Below, in pieces: positions 62,419-64,000 of a stretch of 64,000 nucleotides of DNA; position 1 is the stretch's first letter; each line of letters starts with the position of its first letter. The notes below the pieces were generated by a model that saw nothing but the letters and a program-made list of their open reading frames with translations, was not told the DNA's origin and did not search any database. Location of the stretch: positions 1-64,000 of the forward strand of contig JAOARG010000054.1 of assembly GCA_025210655.1 (NCBI GenBank), written 5' to 3'. This DNA comes from Bacillota bacterium (lineage in GTDB: Bacteria; Bacillota; Clostridia; Peptostreptococcales; Acidaminobacteraceae). Made by a program: the position numbers and the translations under genes.

Positions 62419-63012
62419 TTATTTGTTTGCTTTATACTTATAATCATAATAACATTTAGGACAAAGAGACTCATATTCTACATTTGTTCCATCATCTATT
62501 ACAACTTGTTCACCTTCAAAGATAAACTCTCCATTTATCTTCCTACCATTTAATGTAGCTTTTCTACCGCATCTACATATAGTTTTAAGTTCTTCAATAC
62601 TATGGGCAATAAGTAGAAGTCTTTCACTTCCCTCAAAACCATTCATTTTAAAATCTGTTCTTAATCCATAACATATTACAGGAATATCCATAAGAACAGC
62701 AATTTGAAGCATTTGGTCTATTTGCTCTTTTTTAAAGAATTGAACTTCATCAACTAGAAGACAATTAACAGATCCATTTCTTTCAATCCATTTTTCGACT
62801 TCTCTGTAAACATCCTTGTCTTCCTTAAGATACATGTCAACTTCTCTCTCAATACCAAGTCTGGATATGACACTACCTCCACCCTTGGTGTCAGTATAAG
62901 GTTTAATAACAAGTGATCTCATACCTCTTTCTTCATAGTTGAAAGCAACCTGCATAAGGTTAGTAGATTTACCACAATTCATGGCTCCATATCTAAAATA
63001 AAGCTTCGCCAC
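62419..63012 (-). CDS. tdk: Thymidine kinase
   Basis: A 197-residue type II thymidine kinase phosphorylating thymidine in salvage. The P-loop is FRYGAMNCGKSTNLMQ (about 6-21); CLLVDEVQFFKKEQIDQML is Walker B with the catalytic Glu, and the zinc cysteines are in TICRCGRKA and CPKCYYDY. The start is taken as GTG 63012, eight bases after AAGGGG; a GTG three codons earlier falls inside that site. It lies between rpmE and the DUF1385 gene, in the ancestral Firmicute order. Confidence 0.96.
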   Translation of the reverse strand: MAKLYFRYGAMNCGKSTNLMQVAFNYEERGMRSLVIKPYTDTKGGGSVISRLGIEREVDMYLKEDKDVYREVEKWIERNGSVNCLLVDEVQFFKKEQIDQMLQIAVLMDIPVICYGLRTDFKMNGFEGSERLLLIAHSIEELKTICRCGRKATLNGRKINGEFIFEGEQVVIDDGTNVEYESLCPKCYYDYKYKANK

Positions 63013-63100
63013 GTTACGCACCCCTTCTTAAAATATACATTTTTTATCAATTCTTTAATTTGTTTGTATTATTTAAAATAAATTACATTATAAATAAACA

Positions 63101-63130
63101 AAATGGGCTAGAGAAAGACTCTACCCCACT
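63101..63130 (-). terminator. Intrinsic terminator of rpmE
   Basis: GGGGTAGAG, TCTTT, CTCTAGCCC on the minus strand with one bulge, followed by ATTTTGTTTATTT, about ten bases after the rpmE stop. Confidence 0.82.
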
Positions 63131-63140
63131 TAATAAACTA

Positions 63141-63341
63141 TTACTTAAGACCATATTTTTGCTTAAATCTATCAGCTCTACCACCACGTTCGATCTGCTT
63201 TTGCGTACCAGTGTAAAACGGATGACACTCTGAACATATTTCTAATCTGATTTCGTCTTTTGTAGATCCTGTCTCAAAAGAATTACCACAAGCACATGTT
63301 ACTTGAACTTGTTTGTATTCAGGATGAATTCCAGCTTTCAT
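63141..63341 (-). CDS. rpmE: 50S ribosomal protein L31, zinc-containing form
   Basis: A 66-residue L31 with start ATG 63341 ([20 protein letters not shown]), with AGAGGTG upstream; an extension of 16 codons is unlikely. [10 protein letters not shown] and [15 protein letters not shown] give the C-x-C and C-x-x-C zinc ligands, so this is the zinc-binding C+ form that can also serve as a zinc store. HPFYTG and [13 protein letters not shown] are family hallmarks. It is located next to rho as in most Firmicutes. Confidence 0.97.
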   Translation of the reverse strand: MKAGIHPEYKQVQVTCACGNSFETGSTKDEIRLEICSECHPFYTGTQKQIERGGRADRFKQKYGLK

Positions 63342-63483
63342 TAGGTTCACCTCTTTCTTTTCTAAAATTTCCTTTATAATATATAACATTTATAAACTAA
63401 AATCAACCACTTTATTATATCATCATACTATTTTAATTACAACCATTAATTTATTAATGGTTAAAAGCATAAATACTTTTAAC

Positions 63484-63622
63484 CGTAGGTCGTAGTTCGT
63501 TGGTCGTTGGTCGGAAGATCTTTAAGATCTTTTTTAACAATTCAATTCTTATTAAAAATTGAAATAAGTAAAAAAATTCAATCTTATAACACACTCCCTA
63601 CTCTTTCGAACCACGACCTACG
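63484..63622. repeat. Heptad inverted-repeat element A9
   Basis: The left arm CGTAGGTCGTAGTTCGTTGG and TCGTTGGTCGG (63484-63514) and the shorter right arm TTTCGAACCACGACCTACG (63604-63622) surround about 90 bases of AT-rich DNA containing the palindrome AGATCTTTAAGATCT. It fills most of the rpmE-rho gap. Confidence 0.72.
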
Positions 63623-63637
63623 TTAATTTATAAGTTA

Positions 63638-64000
63638 CTATCTCAAAATTTTCTTAATCGACTGCACAAATTCACCATTTGATTTTGTGGTTGTCAATTG
63701 TCTAAGAATTCTCTCAGTAACGTCAGAAGCTTGCATATTTGAGAATGCCCTTCTTATATCCCACATTGCATTTAATTCTTCTTTTGATAGAAGAAGTTCT
63801 TCTCTTCTTGTACCTGATTTTGCTATATCCATTGCTGGGAATATTCTCTTCTCTGAAAGCTTTCTGTTTAGGATAAGCTCCATGTTTCCTGTTCCCTTGA
63901 ATTCTTCAAATATTACATCATCCATTCTTGATCCTGTTTCAATTAATGCTGTGGCTAGAATCGTAAGGCTTCCGCCCTCTTCTACATTTCTGGCAGCTCC
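63638..64000 (-). CDS. rho: Transcription termination factor Rho (C-terminal part; 5' end outside window)
   Basis: The last 120 residues of Rho; the gene begins beyond the right edge. [40 protein letters not shown] and [20 protein letters not shown] cover the R-loop and secondary RNA-binding site, including the GTGNMEL motif of the hexamer interface. The C-terminus [16 protein letters not shown] is typical. Rho terminates transcription of untranslated RNA. Its adjacency to rpmE and tdk is the ancestral order. Confidence 0.97.
   Translation of the reverse strand, partial: GAARNVEEGGSLTILATALIETGSRMDDVIFEEFKGTGNMELILNRKLSEKRIFPAMDIAKSGTRREELLLSKEELNAMWDIRRAFSNMQASDVTERILRQLTTTKSNGEFVQSIKKILR

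Overview
The window is AT-rich DNA from a motile anaerobic Firmicute, most likely a member of the class Clostridia. The evidence is a large flagellar cluster with FliW and CsrA, a CtfAB-type CoA-transferase, an F-type ATP synthase with a Na+-type rotor, an S-box (SAM-I) riboswitch in front of metK, strong AGGAGG ribosome sites, and gene order that follows the Bacillus/Clostridium chromosome backbone. Every gene except one (a dCMP deaminase at about 53.8 kb) reads leftward on the minus strand. Genus cannot be settled from this window. No sporulation genes are present, including at two places where spoIIR and spoIID-spoIIQ-spoIIID usually sit, so the lineage may be asporogenous.

Layout from left to right. 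0-7.5 kb: a sugar-modification island (acyl carrier protein, GNAT acyltransferase, DegT aminotransferase, GT-B/epimerase-like protein, Gfo/Idh oxidoreductase, SpsF-like cytidylyltransferase, Maf/DUF115 flagellin glycosyltransferase, one unknown). It probably makes and attaches the flagellin glycan. 7.7-21.3 kb: two flagellins, a flagellin carrying an internal zinc protease domain (flagellinolysin), csrA, fliW, a DUF6470-like gene, flgL, flgK, flgN, flgM and yvyF. 21.4-34.7 kb: comF, recD2, metK behind its riboswitch, a secreted NagPA-type protein, an AEC transporter, an unknown, a phosphohexomutase and a patatin phospholipase. 35.2-40.7 kb: fabZ, rod-binding flgJ, flgG, flgF, mbl/mreB and murA. 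41.2-50.4 kb: the atp operon, with a two-hairpin and a one-hairpin c subunit, and ctfAB. 50.9-64 kb: wecB, tagO, dCMP deaminase, upp, rpiB, tsaC/sua5, a CPA2 antiporter, prfA, prmC, a DUF1385 membrane protein, tdk, rpmE and the C-terminal part of rho. The order rho-rpmE-tdk-prfA/prmC-tsaC-rpiB-upp-wecB-atp-murA-mbl-flgF/G-fabZ closely matches the ancestral Firmicute order.

Regulation visible in the sequence: sigma-28-like promoters (TAAAG, 14-15 bases, GNCGATAA) precede flgM, flgF and the second flagellin. FliW and CsrA are encoded beside the flagellins. Two of the three flagellin leaders carry a short hairpin exposing a GGA in the loop, upstream of a GGA-containing ribosome site, which suits CsrA control of flagellin translation.

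The most unusual content is intergenic. Almost every gap longer than about 150 bases holds elements in which a short constant linker alternates with small palindromes whose sequence varies from copy to copy while pairing is kept. At least seven linker families can be read. In several of them the linkers of the left half are the reverse complement of those in the right half, so the whole element could fold as a long stem with side hairpins ('fishbone'). Two others are direct arrays. I do not recognise these as a described repeat class, and they are the best candidate here for something new.
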